DNA of 64,000 nucleotides, from positions 31,789-95,788 of the forward strand of contig NZ_JJOY01000026.1 of the NCBI RefSeq assembly GCF_000979455.1, in the 5' to 3' direction. The position numbers and the translations under genes are program-made. Below, in pieces: positions 1 through 9,045 of the stretch. Under the pieces are notes generated by a model. The model saw only the letters and a program-made list of their open reading frames with translations. It was not told where the DNA came from and did not search any database. The first letter of the stretch is position 1, and every line of letters begins with the position of its first letter. Origin of the DNA: Methanosarcina sp. 2.H.T.1A.6. Its GTDB lineage: Archaea; Halobacteriota; Methanosarcinia; Methanosarcinales; Methanosarcinaceae.

Positions 1-1973
1 AGAGCGATCAGGACTTCCTGTCCCCTCCATGATCCTCTACTGAATCTGGTTTCGGCAAAAATCTCTGTCCCTCCCCTGGCAACAAAGGGCACGCTGTACA
101 GGGATGTTTTTCCTTCAAGGATTTCAGAAAAGTTTTTTGCGGCTTCAAGGACCCGGTTCTGGGGATGGAAAGAGAGGATATTCTTTCCAAGGAGTTCTTT
201 TTCCGTATAAGAGAGGTATTTGCGGAAAGCAGGATTGGAGTGGACAATGCAGCCTTCATGGTTCACTATGAAAATAAAGTCCTTTATACTTTTAAAGAGC
301 CCCTGGAAGTCGCTGCTGGTTTGCTGGAGTTCTGCTTTTTCCTTTAGCCTGCATATCTCGTTTCCGAGTTCAAGGGCAATGGTTTCAAGCTGTCTTCTGG
401 AAGTTTCGGGAATTTCGTCTGCCTTATGGGAACTGAGCTGTATGACTGCGGCAAAGCGACCACCTGAGTATACAGGAATAAAAGCAGCAGCTCGAAGCTT
501 TTCTTCAGATGGAGTCTCAAGAGATGCCATATTTTTAATCTCAAAATAGTGCCTGTAAACAGGTTTTCCTATCCTGAGCAGGTTTGCCAACCCCTGAACT
601 TTCCCAAAACCGGCCGCTGCTTTCACAAAAGCAGGGGACAATCCCCTGCAGGTCTTTAATTTCAGCTCGCCGCTGCCCTCGTCCATAAGATAGATACAGC
701 CTGAATCCAGAGGCTCAACCTCAAGAGCCAGATCAAGGAGCTGCTTTAAGATTTCCTGAAGTTCATCTGTGGAAGCAAGGGCAATGCCGGTATTGCGGCG
801 GAGACGCAGGAAGTCAGAACTTTGCCTTTTTTCAGTAACGTCAATAACTGTTCCGTACAGGTATTCGATATCCCCTTTTTCATCGGAATGGATAAACGTC
901 TGTTCATCCACCCAGCGGACCTCTCCGGAAGCTGTGAGAATCCTGTATTCCTGAAAAAAGTCTTTTCTGCCTTCCTTATAATTCCTGAACAGGTTATCCC
1001 TTACCTTTTCAATATCAAGGGGATGGATAATGTCTTCATATGTAAGTTCTCCTGAGGTAAAAGACCCTGCCGGATACCCGAAAAGGATTACATTTTCAGT
1101 TATGAATTCCACAGGCCGTTTTTCCCGGGGGTTGCTCAGAAAAATAACTACAGGGCTGCTGCTTACAATTAATTCCAGGACTTTATTAACATTTAGTGAG
1201 TTTGAGAGGTCTCTTTTTATCTTCTTTTGCTCGCTGATATCTCTTGCAACTATAAGAACCGTGTTTTTGCCCTCGTAATCCATTACACGGGCTTCCACTT
1301 CTACCGGGATAGAGGTGCCATCTTTTTTCAGATAGGTAGTCTCAAAGGTAATTTTCCCTTCCTGGTATATTTTCTTAACCTGCCTGGAAAACTGGTTTCC
1401 ATACCTGGTATCGATGTTTGCGGGAGCAAGCTTAAGGAGTTCTTCTCTACTGTACCCCAGGTTAGTACATGCCCCTTCGTTTATTTCCAGGAATTTTCCG
1501 TTCCTGTCTAGGATAATTATAATATTGCTGCTTGAGTTAAGCAAAGAGCTGAATTTCTGCTCCTCCTGCTCCAGCTTTTCTGCAAGTTCTCTGCAAGTGG
1601 TAATGTCCGAAACAATCCCGAAATAACGGCTTATCCTGCCGTTTTTCCCGTACTGGATGAGAGTCCTGTCCTCAATCCAGCGTACGTTCCCGTTTTTAGT
1701 GAGGACCCTGTATTCCAGGGTGTAATCCTTAATTCCCCTTTCAGAGTTGCTTATAACCCCGAAATTAAAAGCTTCAAGGTCTTCAGGGTGAACTATGTCA
1801 GCATATCGAATTTTTCCCGCCTTAAAATCAGCAGGTTCATATCCGAGCCCTGAAACGTTTGTAGAAGCAAACTCTACCGGAAAGCCAGCTTCAGCTTTTC
1901 TTATGAAAATGACCGGGGGAATACTTTCGAGGAATATTTTCAATTCTTCTTTAGATTCAAAAAAGTCGTGCAC
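1..1973 (-). CDS. Multi-PAS/GAF sensor protein, partial (runs off left edge)
   Basis: The reverse strand is open without a stop from about 1973 to the window edge. It reads as PAS (GYEPADFKAGKIRYADIVHP), PAS (LGYSREELLKLAP, ending VARDISEQKK), PAS (VRWVDEQTFIHSDEKG, ending DVTEKRQ), a GAF-like region (IALASTDELQEILKQLLDLAL) and a fourth PAS (FIVNHEGCIVHSNPAFRKYL). A kinase core would lie beyond the edge and cannot be seen. No ATG is available at the 5' end: an in-frame stop lies near 2044. The first likely starts are GTG at 1971-1973, which overlaps its own AGGAGG, or a nearby TTG. The protein is probably a cytoplasmic two-component sensor; no membrane segment is visible. Start and C-terminus are uncertain. 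Confidence 0.85.
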   Translation of the reverse strand, partial: MHDFFESKEELKIFLESIPPVIFIRKAEAGFPVEFASTNVSGLGYEPADFKAGKIRYADIVHPEDLEAFNFGVISNSERGIKDYTLEYRVLTKNGNVRWIEDRTLIQYGKNGRISRYFGIVSDITTCRELAEKLEQEEQKFSSLLNSSSNIIIILDRNGKFLEINEGACTNLGYSREELLKLAPANIDTRYGNQFSRQVKKIYQEGKITFETTYLKKDGTSIPVEVEARVMDYEGKNTVLIVARDISEQKKIKRDLSNSLNVNKVLELIVSSSPVVIFLSNPREKRPVEFITENVILFGYPAGSFTSGELTYEDIIHPLDIEKVRDNLFRNYKEGRKDFFQEYRILTASGEVRWVDEQTFIHSDEKGDIEYLYGTVIDVTEKRQSSDFLRLRRNTGIALASTDELQEILKQLLDLALEVEPLDSGCIYLMDEGSGELKLKTCRGLSPAFVKAAAGFGKVQGLANLLRIGKPVYRHYFEIKNMASLETPSEEKLRAAAFIPVYSGGRFAAVIQLSSHKADEIPETSRRQLETIALELGNEICRLKEKAELQQTSSDFQGLFKSIKDFIFIVNHEGCIVHSNPAFRKYLSYTEKELLGKNILSFHPQNRVLEAAKNFSEILEGKTSLYSVPFVARGGTEIFAETRFSRGSWRGQEVLIA

Positions 1974-2060
1974 CTCCTTTTCAGGAAGCCCCTTACCTGG
2001 GAACTTACTATGAGGGCTTTTTTCCGTAATGCTGATCCCCTGTTAAAATTAATATGGGCT

Positions 2061-2108
2061 GATACCGGTATCTTTGATTTATTTATCAAACTGTTTATTA
2101 TAATAAAC
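2061..2108. promoter_or_regulatory. Cluster of three adjacent palindromes between divergent genes
   Basis: Three inverted repeats follow each other in the gap between the sensor gene and the ferredoxin gene: GATACCGGTATC (2061-2072, perfect), TTTGAT-6-ATCAAA (2073-2090) and GTTTATTATAATAAAC (2093-2108, perfect). They lie upstream of both divergent genes. Their role as regulator sites is inferred from symmetry and position only. The rest of 1974-2315 is AT-rich and holds no gene. Confidence 0.4.
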
Positions 2109-2315
2109 GAGTCTATTAATAAAACTTTCTTTTTCATCACAGGAAAAGATGTATAAAGGCAATTTAGTTGAAGGGCAATGTAGTTGAACATCAGGAATAT
2201 GGTTGAATCTATGGTCGAAATTGAGGCTTGAAAGGGTGTTTTGAATGTTAAATTATATATAAAAATCCTCTTAATTACTCTTATTGTGAAATAAACACAA
2301 TAGGGGGATTGAAAT

Positions 2316-2546
2316 ATGGCTGATAAGACAGATAAAGTTGCGGAAAATGTTCCCGGACCTTATTATGTAGATTATGAATGTATCGCATGCAACTTATGTG
2401 TGGATACATCACCAGAGAACTTCAAAATGACTGACAATGACTCTAACGCTTATGTATATAAACAGCCGGATACTGATGAGGAAAAGGAAGCCTGTAAGGA
2501 GGCATTGGAAAGCTGCCCGGTTGAAGCAATAGGAAACGACGGCTAA
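2316..2546 (+). CDS. Single-cluster 4Fe-4S ferredoxin
   Basis: This 76-residue acidic protein has the monocluster ferredoxin pattern C-x2-C-x2-C (CIACNLC, about residues 23-29) and a distal Cys-Pro (SCPVEAI) near the C-terminus. One extra cysteine (EACKEAL) sits where Desulfovibrio-type ferredoxins form a disulfide. It is expected to be a soluble low-potential electron carrier; its partners cannot be told from context. A strong AGGGGG lies 8-9 bases before the ATG. It is convergent with the ArsR-type regulator and separated from it by a short tandem-repeat tract. Confidence 0.9.
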   Translation: MADKTDKVAENVPGPYYVDYECIACNLCVDTSPENFKMTDNDSNAYVYKQPDTDEEKEACKEALESCPVEAIGNDG

Positions 2547-2629
2547 AATGGCCTGTTCGATTTAAGCCGAATTACTTAATTTTTATCGGTATATCTATTT
2601 TTTATTTTGAGCAATTTCCCTATCTACTT

Positions 2630-2712
2630 ACAGCTTTTCTCCAGCTTTTCTCCAGTTTTTCTCCAGTTTTTCTCCAGTTATTATCCACAGGTTTTTTACA
2701 GGTTTTTTACAG
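2630..2712. repeat. Short tandem repeats between convergent genes
   Basis: About five copies of an 11-12 base unit (cagcttttctc / cagtttttctc) are followed by two copies of acaggtttttt. The T-rich units lie between the 3' ends of two convergent genes and could help transcription termination on the + strand. This is a simple-sequence tract with no coding signal. Confidence 0.7.
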
Positions 2713-2727
2713 CTGTTATTATATCCA

Positions 2728-3504
2728 TTATTCTATCAACCCGATTTCGGAATAGATTCTGGAGAGCCCCTGAAGGGTGGAATACCCTTTTCTTGTGATG
2801 ATATAGTCCCCGCGTTCACTCCGCTGTAAAACCATGCCTGTATCAAGCAGTTTCTGCAGGTGGAAGAGCAGGTTTCCGCCGCGAAGCCCTGTGAGTTTCG
2901 AAAGCTCTGAGAAGGTCTTGCTTTCCCCTGAAAGTGCCTTTAGCATCAAAAGCCTCTGTTTATTTGCTACAGGCTCACAGACCTCAGAGACTATCCTGTC
3001 AGGTTCGATTGCACTTATATCGCCTTTTTCGTCTTTTTCTTCCCTGTCTTCATAGATCTGAAGGGAGCGCATAAGTTTTACCTGTTTATCAAAAAGATTG
3101 CTGGCTTCTGAAAAGCACCTGCTGCATTGAGGGGTTTTTGCTTCCTTCTTTAATTCTTCAAGCTTGTCCCTGTACATCCTGACAGTTCCCGCCTCGACTC
3201 TTCCTCTGCCAACAAGCCCTGCAGTTTCCTGTAAAAGGTCTTTAAACGCCGTTTCACAGAGTTCCCGCGTCTTACAGTTCCTGGTCATCTGGCTGTGCAT
3301 CCTCTCGTTTGCGTCCTCGCAGAGGTAGTCTACCATGGGCTTCATGAAGTTCTTCCTCATCTCTCCCAGCATCCCTTCAATGTGCTGCTGGTTTGCCCTC
3401 TGCAAAAACCGTGAGAACTCATTCCGAAGAGAAGTTACCTCTTCCCTGATGGAATGCAGTTCCTCTTTGTAGTAGACGTCAGTATCTCCGCTCGCAGTTT
3501 CCAT
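2728..3504 (-). CDS. ArsR-type winged-helix regulator with long N-terminal domain
   Basis: The last 90 residues of this 258-residue protein are a winged helix of the ArsR type: EPVANKQRLLMLKAL, then FSELSKLTGLRGGNLLFHLQ as recognition helix, then GMVLQRSERGDYIITRKG as wing. The first 165 residues are helical and charged and hold a CSRC pair near residue 125 that might bind metal or sense redox state. It is predicted to be a DNA-binding cytoplasmic regulator. Methanosarcina has several similar regulators of methyltransferase genes, but none of those targets is nearby, so I assign no target. Its promoter faces an AT-rich 260-base gap shared with the small Cys protein. Confidence 0.8.
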   Translation of the reverse strand: METASGDTDVYYKEELHSIREEVTSLRNEFSRFLQRANQQHIEGMLGEMRKNFMKPMVDYLCEDANERMHSQMTRNCKTRELCETAFKDLLQETAGLVGRGRVEAGTVRMYRDKLEELKKEAKTPQCSRCFSEASNLFDKQVKLMRSLQIYEDREEKDEKGDISAIEPDRIVSEVCEPVANKQRLLMLKALSGESKTFSELSKLTGLRGGNLLFHLQKLLDTGMVLQRSERGDYIITRKGYSTLQGLSRIYSEIGLIE

Positions 3505-3770
3505 TCTTGTCAGCCTCTAAACCTATTGAAAAACCGGATGGTGTTAAATTAAAGGTAAATTATTTAAGGTTAGTCTAATTAGTGATCATTTATATTAACG
3601 ACCCCTCATCTTTATTACCAGTGTTTTATTTTTATCTACCCTGCATTATTTTTAGTAATCGCAGATCATTTTTATCAAGGGTCATTTTTCTGTACTATCG
3701 GACCTTTGTACACAATTATGACGCTCAAGTATATAAATATATACAGCTTTTTAGAGTCCGGTGATAATGA

Positions 3771-3971
3771 ATGGAATTACAGGACATTAACAATTTCGTA
3801 CAGACTGCAAATGAAGAACAGCTCAAAGCCTTCGGCTTCCTTGGTCAGTGGATGATGGAAAACGGACCAAAGTACTGCACCTGTCCCTCAAAGTGCAACC
3901 AGAACTGTGAGCTTGCAAAAGCACTCGGTGGAGCTCTTCAGGCTGCCGGGCAGAGGCTTCAGGGACAGTAA
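3771..3971 (+). CDS. Small cysteine-rich protein, unknown
   Basis: This 66-residue protein has a tight cysteine cluster (CTCPSKCNQNC, residues about 36-46) between two helices (NEEQLKAFGFLGQWMMENG and ELAKALGGALQAAGQRLQG). The four cysteines could hold zinc or an Fe-S cluster. GGTGAT lies just before the ATG and a TATA-like tataaatatatac lies about 35 bases upstream, so it appears to be a single-gene unit with a short leader. I do not recognise the family. Confidence 0.75.
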   Translation: MELQDINNFVQTANEEQLKAFGFLGQWMMENGPKYCTCPSKCNQNCELAKALGGALQAAGQRLQGQ

Positions 3972-4230
3972 TTGAAAGAGTAAGCAGAATTCCTACCAGA
4001 GTTCTGCGGCCCCTTCATTTTCTCCTTTATGTTTTCTTCTTCGGCTTTGAGGCATTATAGGATTTGCTGCTGCTTTTTATGCCTTTCTGTACCATTTTAC
4101 GCCATTTTTGAATAAATCTGCCATATAGACCCGCTACATAGACCCGGGGTTACAACACATTTATTGCCTGAATGACAGATTTTAATGTATAAATCAAATT
4201 ATGAAACTATGAAACAAGGGGGAATTTAAT

Positions 4231-4668
4231 ATGGAACCAACAGCTTCAGATTGGATTAACTTCTGGGATGCAAACAGTTTTGCAGTGATTACCGACAATA
4301 CAAAGCCAGCCATGAAATGGGCTGCTTCGGAACTCAAAAAGCAGGGCAAAAAAGTCTATGTAGTTGACCTCTCCGAAAAACCCGACCCCGGCTCCCTGAA
4401 AAGCGTTTCCGAACTTCCTACCGGCCTGGACCGTGCCATCATCGGCATAACAAAATCCGAACCCGGAGACCTGATCCCCGTCCTGAAAGAAAAAGGCGCA
4501 AAAAAAGCCTGGATACACTGGAAAACAGAAACCGAAAAAGCCCTCAGTGCCTGCAGAGATGAAGAACTCGAATACCTTGCAGGCCGCTGCCCCATGATGT
4601 ATCTCGGAAGCGGGCTCAGCATACACGGACTGCACAGGACGATTGCGAAGATGACGGGGAATTATTGA
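4231..4668 (+). CDS. CoA-binding-domain protein (YccU-like Rossmann fold)
   Basis: This 145-residue protein matches the small CoA_binding_2 family in length and layout: strand-helix-strand FAVITDNTKPAMKWAASELKKQGKKVYVVD, a middle strand RAIIGITKSEPGDLIPVLKEKGAKKAWIHW, and a C-terminal CPMMYLG. The glycine motif usual in the first loop is replaced (TDNTKP), so nucleotide or CoA binding may be altered. It is soluble. AAGGGGG lies before the ATG, and a hairpin plus T run follows the gene. Confidence 0.75.
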   Translation: MEPTASDWINFWDANSFAVITDNTKPAMKWAASELKKQGKKVYVVDLSEKPDPGSLKSVSELPTGLDRAIIGITKSEPGDLIPVLKEKGAKKAWIHWKTETEKALSACRDEELEYLAGRCPMMYLGSGLSIHGLHRTIAKMTGNY

Positions 4669-4739
4669 AAAAAAGTATGGGTTTTATTCGCTATTCAAAA
4701 CCTTTTTGTGTTCACTGTTTCAAACCCCGGTCCCTATCC

Positions 4740-4765
4740 CCGTTCGCGCAGTGAACGGCTTTTTC
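4740..4765 (+). terminator. Hairpin plus T-run after CoA-binding gene
   Basis: CCGTTC (4740-4745), a 7-base loop and GAACGG (4753-4758) are followed directly by CTTTTT. Position about 70 bases after the stop codon suits a transcription terminator. In archaea the T run would be the main signal. Confidence 0.5.
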
Positions 4766-4839
4766 CAAAAGCAAATCCTGGAGGCAATATCTCCATACGG
4801 ATCATATGAACGCCAGCGATTTAATTCTTAAAGCAAATT

Positions 4840-5162
4840 TCATTTTTCTTCCGTTTTAGCCTTGAGAACCTCAATACTCTGCTCAATCATTTTAAAATAT
4901 GGATGAGCAGAACCTGGTTTACTCTCAAATATTTTAAGGGAGCATTTAAACAAGGGTAAAGCCTCGTTGCACCTTTCAGTATAATAGTAAAGAATCGCTA
5001 GATTGTTTAGTGTTATTGCAACATCTGGGTGTTGTGGCCCGAGCACCTTTTCACTAATTTCAAGTGCCCGCTGATAAAGTGGGAGTGCTTTTTCGTAAAG
5101 GCGGTTTCAAATGCTTTGATGAATTCTTTCCTGTCAACAAATGGTCTCTCTTTTTCCCCCAT
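4840..5162 (-). pseudogene. Decayed NB-ARC/TPR gene: 5' tip joined to 3' end by internal deletion
   Basis: A start region at 5162 (ATG, reading MGEKERPFVDRKEFIKAFE) resembles the N-terminus of the large Methanosarcina ATPase/TPR proteins. After about 20 codons, near 5105, the sequence switches frame into the last two kinesin-light-chain-type TPR units of such a protein (YEKALPLYQRALEISEKVL, PQHPDVAITLNNLAILYYY) and ends at 4840. The two parts are out of frame and everything between them is missing. This indicates a large internal deletion. The 3' part is homologous to the intact TPR gene at 6096-7532. Confidence 0.75.
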
Positions 5163-5398
5163 TAAAGGTTTAGGACAAATAATCACTCAATCCCTCCTAA
5201 ACTCAGTTCCTGATCAACCTAATCTCCAATTTGTAACTGTGTTTGAATTTGTTCTATATTACCCTGCTGAAATATACTCTGCTGAATTCTTTCGATTCCA
5301 AAAATCGAAAAGTCCTTTCCAAAACTCGACCAAAAACTTTTTAAGTTTTCCCAGAGGGATATATTTAATAGCATTAAATAATTGCGTATAACGGGGGA

Positions 5399-5968
5399 AT
5401 GGTTAATACGGAAAACGTTAACATTATCGGTGAGAGCGGTAAGTGTTTTGAATCGATCAATGAGTCAAAAACAGTTGAAAAAGTTGACTTAACTGAAGTA
5501 TGGAAAAGATGTGCAGCTTATATACTTGACATCTTTGTCGTAAATCTGTTTGCTTTTCTGGTTCTTATAGCTAGCACGTTAACTATCGGTCCTCTGGCTG
5601 AGATATATGGTATAGCCTTTGCAAACCTGGCACTTTTCGCTTATTTTGTTTACTTTGAAAGTTCAGCAGGGCAGGCAACACCCGGAAAAAAGTGGATGAA
5701 TCTTAAAGTGGTGGACCTTGAGGGGAGGAGGATTTCTTTCGTGAGGGCATTTTTCAGGTATTTTGCAAGAGGAATGCCGGCTCTTATCTTGGTAGTCGTA
5801 GATGTAGCCGCTAACGGAGTGGGAATAGTTAACGCGCACCTGGTCTGGTATTTCTTCATACCTTTCGTGACATATGTCCCTATCCTGTTTATGGACGAGG
5901 GGATGGGAGTCCACGATATTCTGGCCTGTACGGTTGTTGTAAAAGGCTCAGCCGGAAATAAGGAGTAA
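5399..5968 (+). CDS. RDD-family membrane protein
   Basis: This 189-residue protein has an RDD domain: the first helix begins WKRCAAYILDIFVV with the conserved Arg and Asp, a second helix FANLALFAYFVYFESS is followed by the signature GQATPGKKWMNLKVVDLEGR, and two more hydrophobic segments follow (ALILVVVDVAA, YFFIPFVTYVPILF) before DEGMGVHDILACTVVV with the last Asp. It is an integral membrane protein, probably a small-solute or ion carrier by analogy. A GGGGG sits only two bases before the ATG, which is unusually close. It converges on the TPR gene across a polypyrimidine tract. Confidence 0.85.
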   Translation: MVNTENVNIIGESGKCFESINESKTVEKVDLTEVWKRCAAYILDIFVVNLFAFLVLIASTLTIGPLAEIYGIAFANLALFAYFVYFESSAGQATPGKKWMNLKVVDLEGRRISFVRAFFRYFARGMPALILVVVDVAANGVGIVNAHLVWYFFIPFVTYVPILFMDEGMGVHDILACTVVVKGSAGNKE

Positions 5969-6006
5969 TTCAAGGAATAATTCTATTGCTCTATCGTTTT
6001 CGATAG

Positions 6007-6069
6007 ATCTTTCCTTTTTCCTTTTTCTTTCCTTTCCTTTCCTTTTTCCCTTTCCTTTTCCCTTCCCGT
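6007..6069. repeat. Polypyrimidine tract between convergent genes
   Basis: About 60 bases are almost purely C and T (ttcctttttccttttt repeated irregularly). The tract lies between the 3' ends of the RDD gene and the convergent TPR gene. T-rich stretches of this kind can terminate archaeal transcripts on the + strand; triplex-forming potential is a formal possibility only. Confidence 0.6.
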
Positions 6070-6095
6070 TCTATTTTTTCCGGCTCTTTTAAAAA

Positions 6096-7532
6096 TTATT
6101 TCCGCCAGCTCCTCTCCATTTTTTCATACAGGCCCAGTAAATTATTTCGCGTGATCTTGAAGTAGGGGTGGTCGGGTCCGTATTCTTTTTCTATTATGTC
6201 AAGGGCTTTTTCGTAAAGGTCGATTGCGGTTTCGTATTCGCCCATACTTTCGTGCAGGCCTGCGAGGTTGTTCAGGGTCGTTCCAACATCTGGGTGGGTT
6301 GGGCCGAGTGTGTTTTCATAGATCTTGAGGGCTCGTGTGTAGAGGGGGAGGGCATTTTTGTGCTGGCCGAGGATCCTGTGCAGTTCGCCAAGATTATTTA
6401 AGGTCTTGGCAACCTCGGGATTGTCCGGACCAAGGACACGCTCACGGATTTCAAGGGCTCGTGTGTAAAGTTCAAGGGCTTTTTCATGGCGGCCTTTCTG
6501 GACATAGACGCCTGCAAGGTTGTTCAGGGTCGTGGCAAAGCCGGTGTGCTCGGTTTTTCCCAGGTTTTCCATGATTTCAAGAGAGCGTGTATAGAGAATC
6601 AGGGCTTTTTCATACCTTGTTGTCTGGAAATAAAGCAGGGCAAGGTTGTTTAAGGTCTGAGCTATCTGCGGGTGTTCTTTTCCGTATACCTTTTCCTGAA
6701 GTTTCAGAGCCTGCCCGTATCTGTCCTCGGCTTCCTCAAGTTTGCCCATTTCCGAAAAAAGGACGCCAAGATTGTTCAGGGTGCCGGCAGTATAAGCCAG
6801 GACTTTTTTATTATCGGGCTCCTTTTCCGCAAGTTTTTCAAGCAGCCCAAGGGCACGGGTGAAGAGTTCTTCCGCTTTTTCCGGCCTTTCCATTCCCTTA
6901 TATGAAAAAGCCATCCTGTTAAGTGTCCTGACAGCTCCCGTATTCTCCGGACTCAGAAACTTTTCCTGAATTTCAAGAGCACGGTTATAATACAGAAGGG
7001 CTTCTTCCTGCCTGTCCATAACATAGTAGAGAATTCCAAGTTCACTGAGCGTATCGCCGGTCTCAGTTTGCTCCTGGCCTGAAGTTTTTTCACGGATGCT
7101 GAGTGCTCTTGAAAATAACTTAAGGGATTCTTCGTGCTTTCCCATGTAACGATAAATCCCTGCAAGCCCGTTCAACACAGCTGCAGTTCCGGGATCTTCC
7201 GGCCCCAGTTCCCTTTCCGCAGTATCAAGCAGCTCTTCATACATAGGTAAAAGTACTTGCCAGGTTGCAGACCTGTAGAAGGGCTCAGCCAGGGAGATAA
7301 ACCACTCCACAAGTTCCTCAGGCCCCATTACCTCTTTTGCATATCTGAAAGCCTCCTGCAGTGCGATCTCATCGTCGGAGGTGACCAGTTCAGAGTCCAG
7401 GTTCTTTAGCTGCTTCTCGTAGCGCTCAAACAGAGCCCGTTTGTCAGCTCCCCGCTTTTTGTTTTTCTCATCATCCCTACTTGCGGCTGAAATTTCCTCT
7501 TTATCAGAGCCATTTGTCGAATTAATCGTCAT
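6096..7532 (-). CDS. Tetratricopeptide-repeat protein (kinesin-light-chain type)
   Basis: This 478-residue protein has a charged N-terminus without signal peptide, then about eight TPR units of roughly 42 residues from residue 110 to the end. Each carries the A/V-x-TLNNLAxLY and A-L-x-LYxRALEI pattern (for example VAKTLNNLGELHRILGQ, NALPLYTRALKIYEN). Such superhelical arrays bind partner proteins; the partner is unknown. The intact gene lies 1 kb from a decayed TPR gene of the same type. Its start is the ATG at 7532, preceded by GGAGGG. It is a single-gene unit. Confidence 0.85.
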   Translation of the reverse strand: MTINSTNGSDKEEISAASRDDEKNKKRGADKRALFERYEKQLKNLDSELVTSDDEIALQEAFRYAKEVMGPEELVEWFISLAEPFYRSATWQVLLPMYEELLDTAERELGPEDPGTAAVLNGLAGIYRYMGKHEESLKLFSRALSIREKTSGQEQTETGDTLSELGILYYVMDRQEEALLYYNRALEIQEKFLSPENTGAVRTLNRMAFSYKGMERPEKAEELFTRALGLLEKLAEKEPDNKKVLAYTAGTLNNLGVLFSEMGKLEEAEDRYGQALKLQEKVYGKEHPQIAQTLNNLALLYFQTTRYEKALILYTRSLEIMENLGKTEHTGFATTLNNLAGVYVQKGRHEKALELYTRALEIRERVLGPDNPEVAKTLNNLGELHRILGQHKNALPLYTRALKIYENTLGPTHPDVGTTLNNLAGLHESMGEYETAIDLYEKALDIIEKEYGPDHPYFKITRNNLLGLYEKMERSWRK

Positions 7533-7739
7533 TTAACCCTCCTGAACGAAAAAACAGGATAATAAAGATCCTAAATCTAAATATTTCAAAGTCTTCCTAT
7601 ATTACACTATCACACGCACAAAAGCAGCATCCATTATAATTCTCAAAGTTCAGTCCTGATAACTTCGAATTGAGTTGAAGTTTAAGTAAAAATTATATCT
7701 AATGTAGAAGACCAGGAGTTTACAATAAGAAGGAGTAAC

Positions 7740-8582
7740 ATGAAAACGAAAACTTTGAAAAACCTGTTGAGTTTATCTTTAATTTTGATGATATTGCCGT
7801 TAAGCGGGTGCATTGACAACAGTGGGAAGAATGTAACCTCTTCGGAAAATGAATCCCTGGTCGAAGGTGGGGATTTGCAGGTGCAGGCTCCAGAAGGCTC
7901 ATATGTAGCCGGAAAGGCATCGGTCGAGAAAGTGATGATAATCATGACCCGTTCGATCCCTCCTCAGGTAAAGGTTGTGGCTTCCGGGATGCTTGGAGGA
8001 AGCTGCGAGAATATCGACAGTGAAAACATTACCGTTATAAGGGAAAGGAACCTGTTCCTTGTGGACCTGCCCACGCTTATCCAGAACGGTGTGCCCTGTA
8101 CCCTTAACCTGGTCCCCTTTGAAGAATACGTTCCAATAGACATCGAAGGGCTTGAGCCCGGGGAGTACACGGTCTCGGTCAACGGGATAAACGCAAGCTT
8201 CGTGCTGGGGGACTATTCTACTCCTTCCAAAACCTACGGGACTATTCAGGGAAACATCCTTTTTGAGAGCCAGAAAGCACCTGTTGAGGACGCAACTGTC
8301 TACATCCGGCTTGACGACGTCAGCCTTGCAGACGCTCCTTCAACCGTGATTGCCGAGACCTCAATAAAGGACGTGTCCTTGGGGCGCGAGGGGAATGATT
8401 CTATACCATTCGCCCTGGGTTTCCCGGAACTTGCCGATAACAGGAGTTATTCCCTCCGTGTTCACGTAGACGTTGACGGAGACGGCAAAGTCTCAAAAGG
8501 GGATTACATTACAACGTGGCACAATGGGGTGCCTGCAGGCCAGGAAGAGGTTCAGTTGGATGTGACGGTAAGCCCGGTGTGA
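7740..8582 (+). CDS. Secreted lipoprotein with C-terminal YbaY/YscW-like domain
   Basis: Residues 1-24 are a lipoprotein signal (LILMILPLSGC, lipobox cysteine 24), so the protein should be anchored outside the cell membrane. Residues about 165-280 match the YbaY (YscW) fold: GTIQGNILF, then ATVYIRLDDVSLADAPSTVI, PFALGFP and YSLRVHVDVDGDGKVSKGDY. The loop DVDGDGKVSKGDY resembles a calcium-binding loop. The middle part (residues 40-160) is unrecognised. AAGGAG lies before the ATG. It stands alone, divergent from the TPR gene, and its function is unknown. Confidence 0.8.
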   Translation: MKTKTLKNLLSLSLILMILPLSGCIDNSGKNVTSSENESLVEGGDLQVQAPEGSYVAGKASVEKVMIIMTRSIPPQVKVVASGMLGGSCENIDSENITVIRERNLFLVDLPTLIQNGVPCTLNLVPFEEYVPIDIEGLEPGEYTVSVNGINASFVLGDYSTPSKTYGTIQGNILFESQKAPVEDATVYIRLDDVSLADAPSTVIAETSIKDVSLGREGNDSIPFALGFPELADNRSYSLRVHVDVDGDGKVSKGDYITTWHNGVPAGQEEVQLDVTVSPV

Positions 8583-8814
8583 TCCTAAAAAGGCAGCAAG
8601 TTTCAATAAGCTGCAAAATGCCCTAGTTTTAACTTTTCTCATTACTTTTTTATTTTTACTTTTATTTATTCAATTAGGTTTAACAAACTTAATATATTTT
8701 ACATTTCGACCCATTTCAAAAATAAGGTGATTTTTGCAACAACTAACTAAATTTATTGAATCTGCCGTGGGTCATAATCACAGATCCATACAGTCCCATT
8801 TTGCAGGAAATGCA

Positions 8815-8925
8815 GGGGTATTCAGGTATGACCTGACTATAATCTGACACCTGAAGAAACGGGTGCAGTCTCGGACCATAATCCTGTGTATGCAGAGTTT
8901 TCGCCGGTTACGAAGGGAAATGACA
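8815..8925 (+). pseudogene. 3' remnant of an endonuclease/exonuclease/phosphatase-family gene
   Basis: The frame at 8843-8925 reads YNLTPEETGAVSDHNPVYAEF. SDHNPVYAEF matches the conserved C-terminal Ser-Asp-His motif of DNase I-like EEP nucleases. Immediately upstream VFRYD is in another frame, and no start or catalytic N-terminal part remains. It is a decayed fragment. The rest of 8583-9394 is AT-rich and holds the leader of the response-regulator gene. Confidence 0.45.
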
Positions 8926-9045
8926 GGAAAATATTAGAGGAATATTCTCCGGTTATTCTCCTGTTTTCTGGGAAACCTCATCTCTTTTTTAAGAAAAGTC
9001 ATTCTATTTACCCACCTACAAGGCTTTTTCTTGACAACTAACAAA

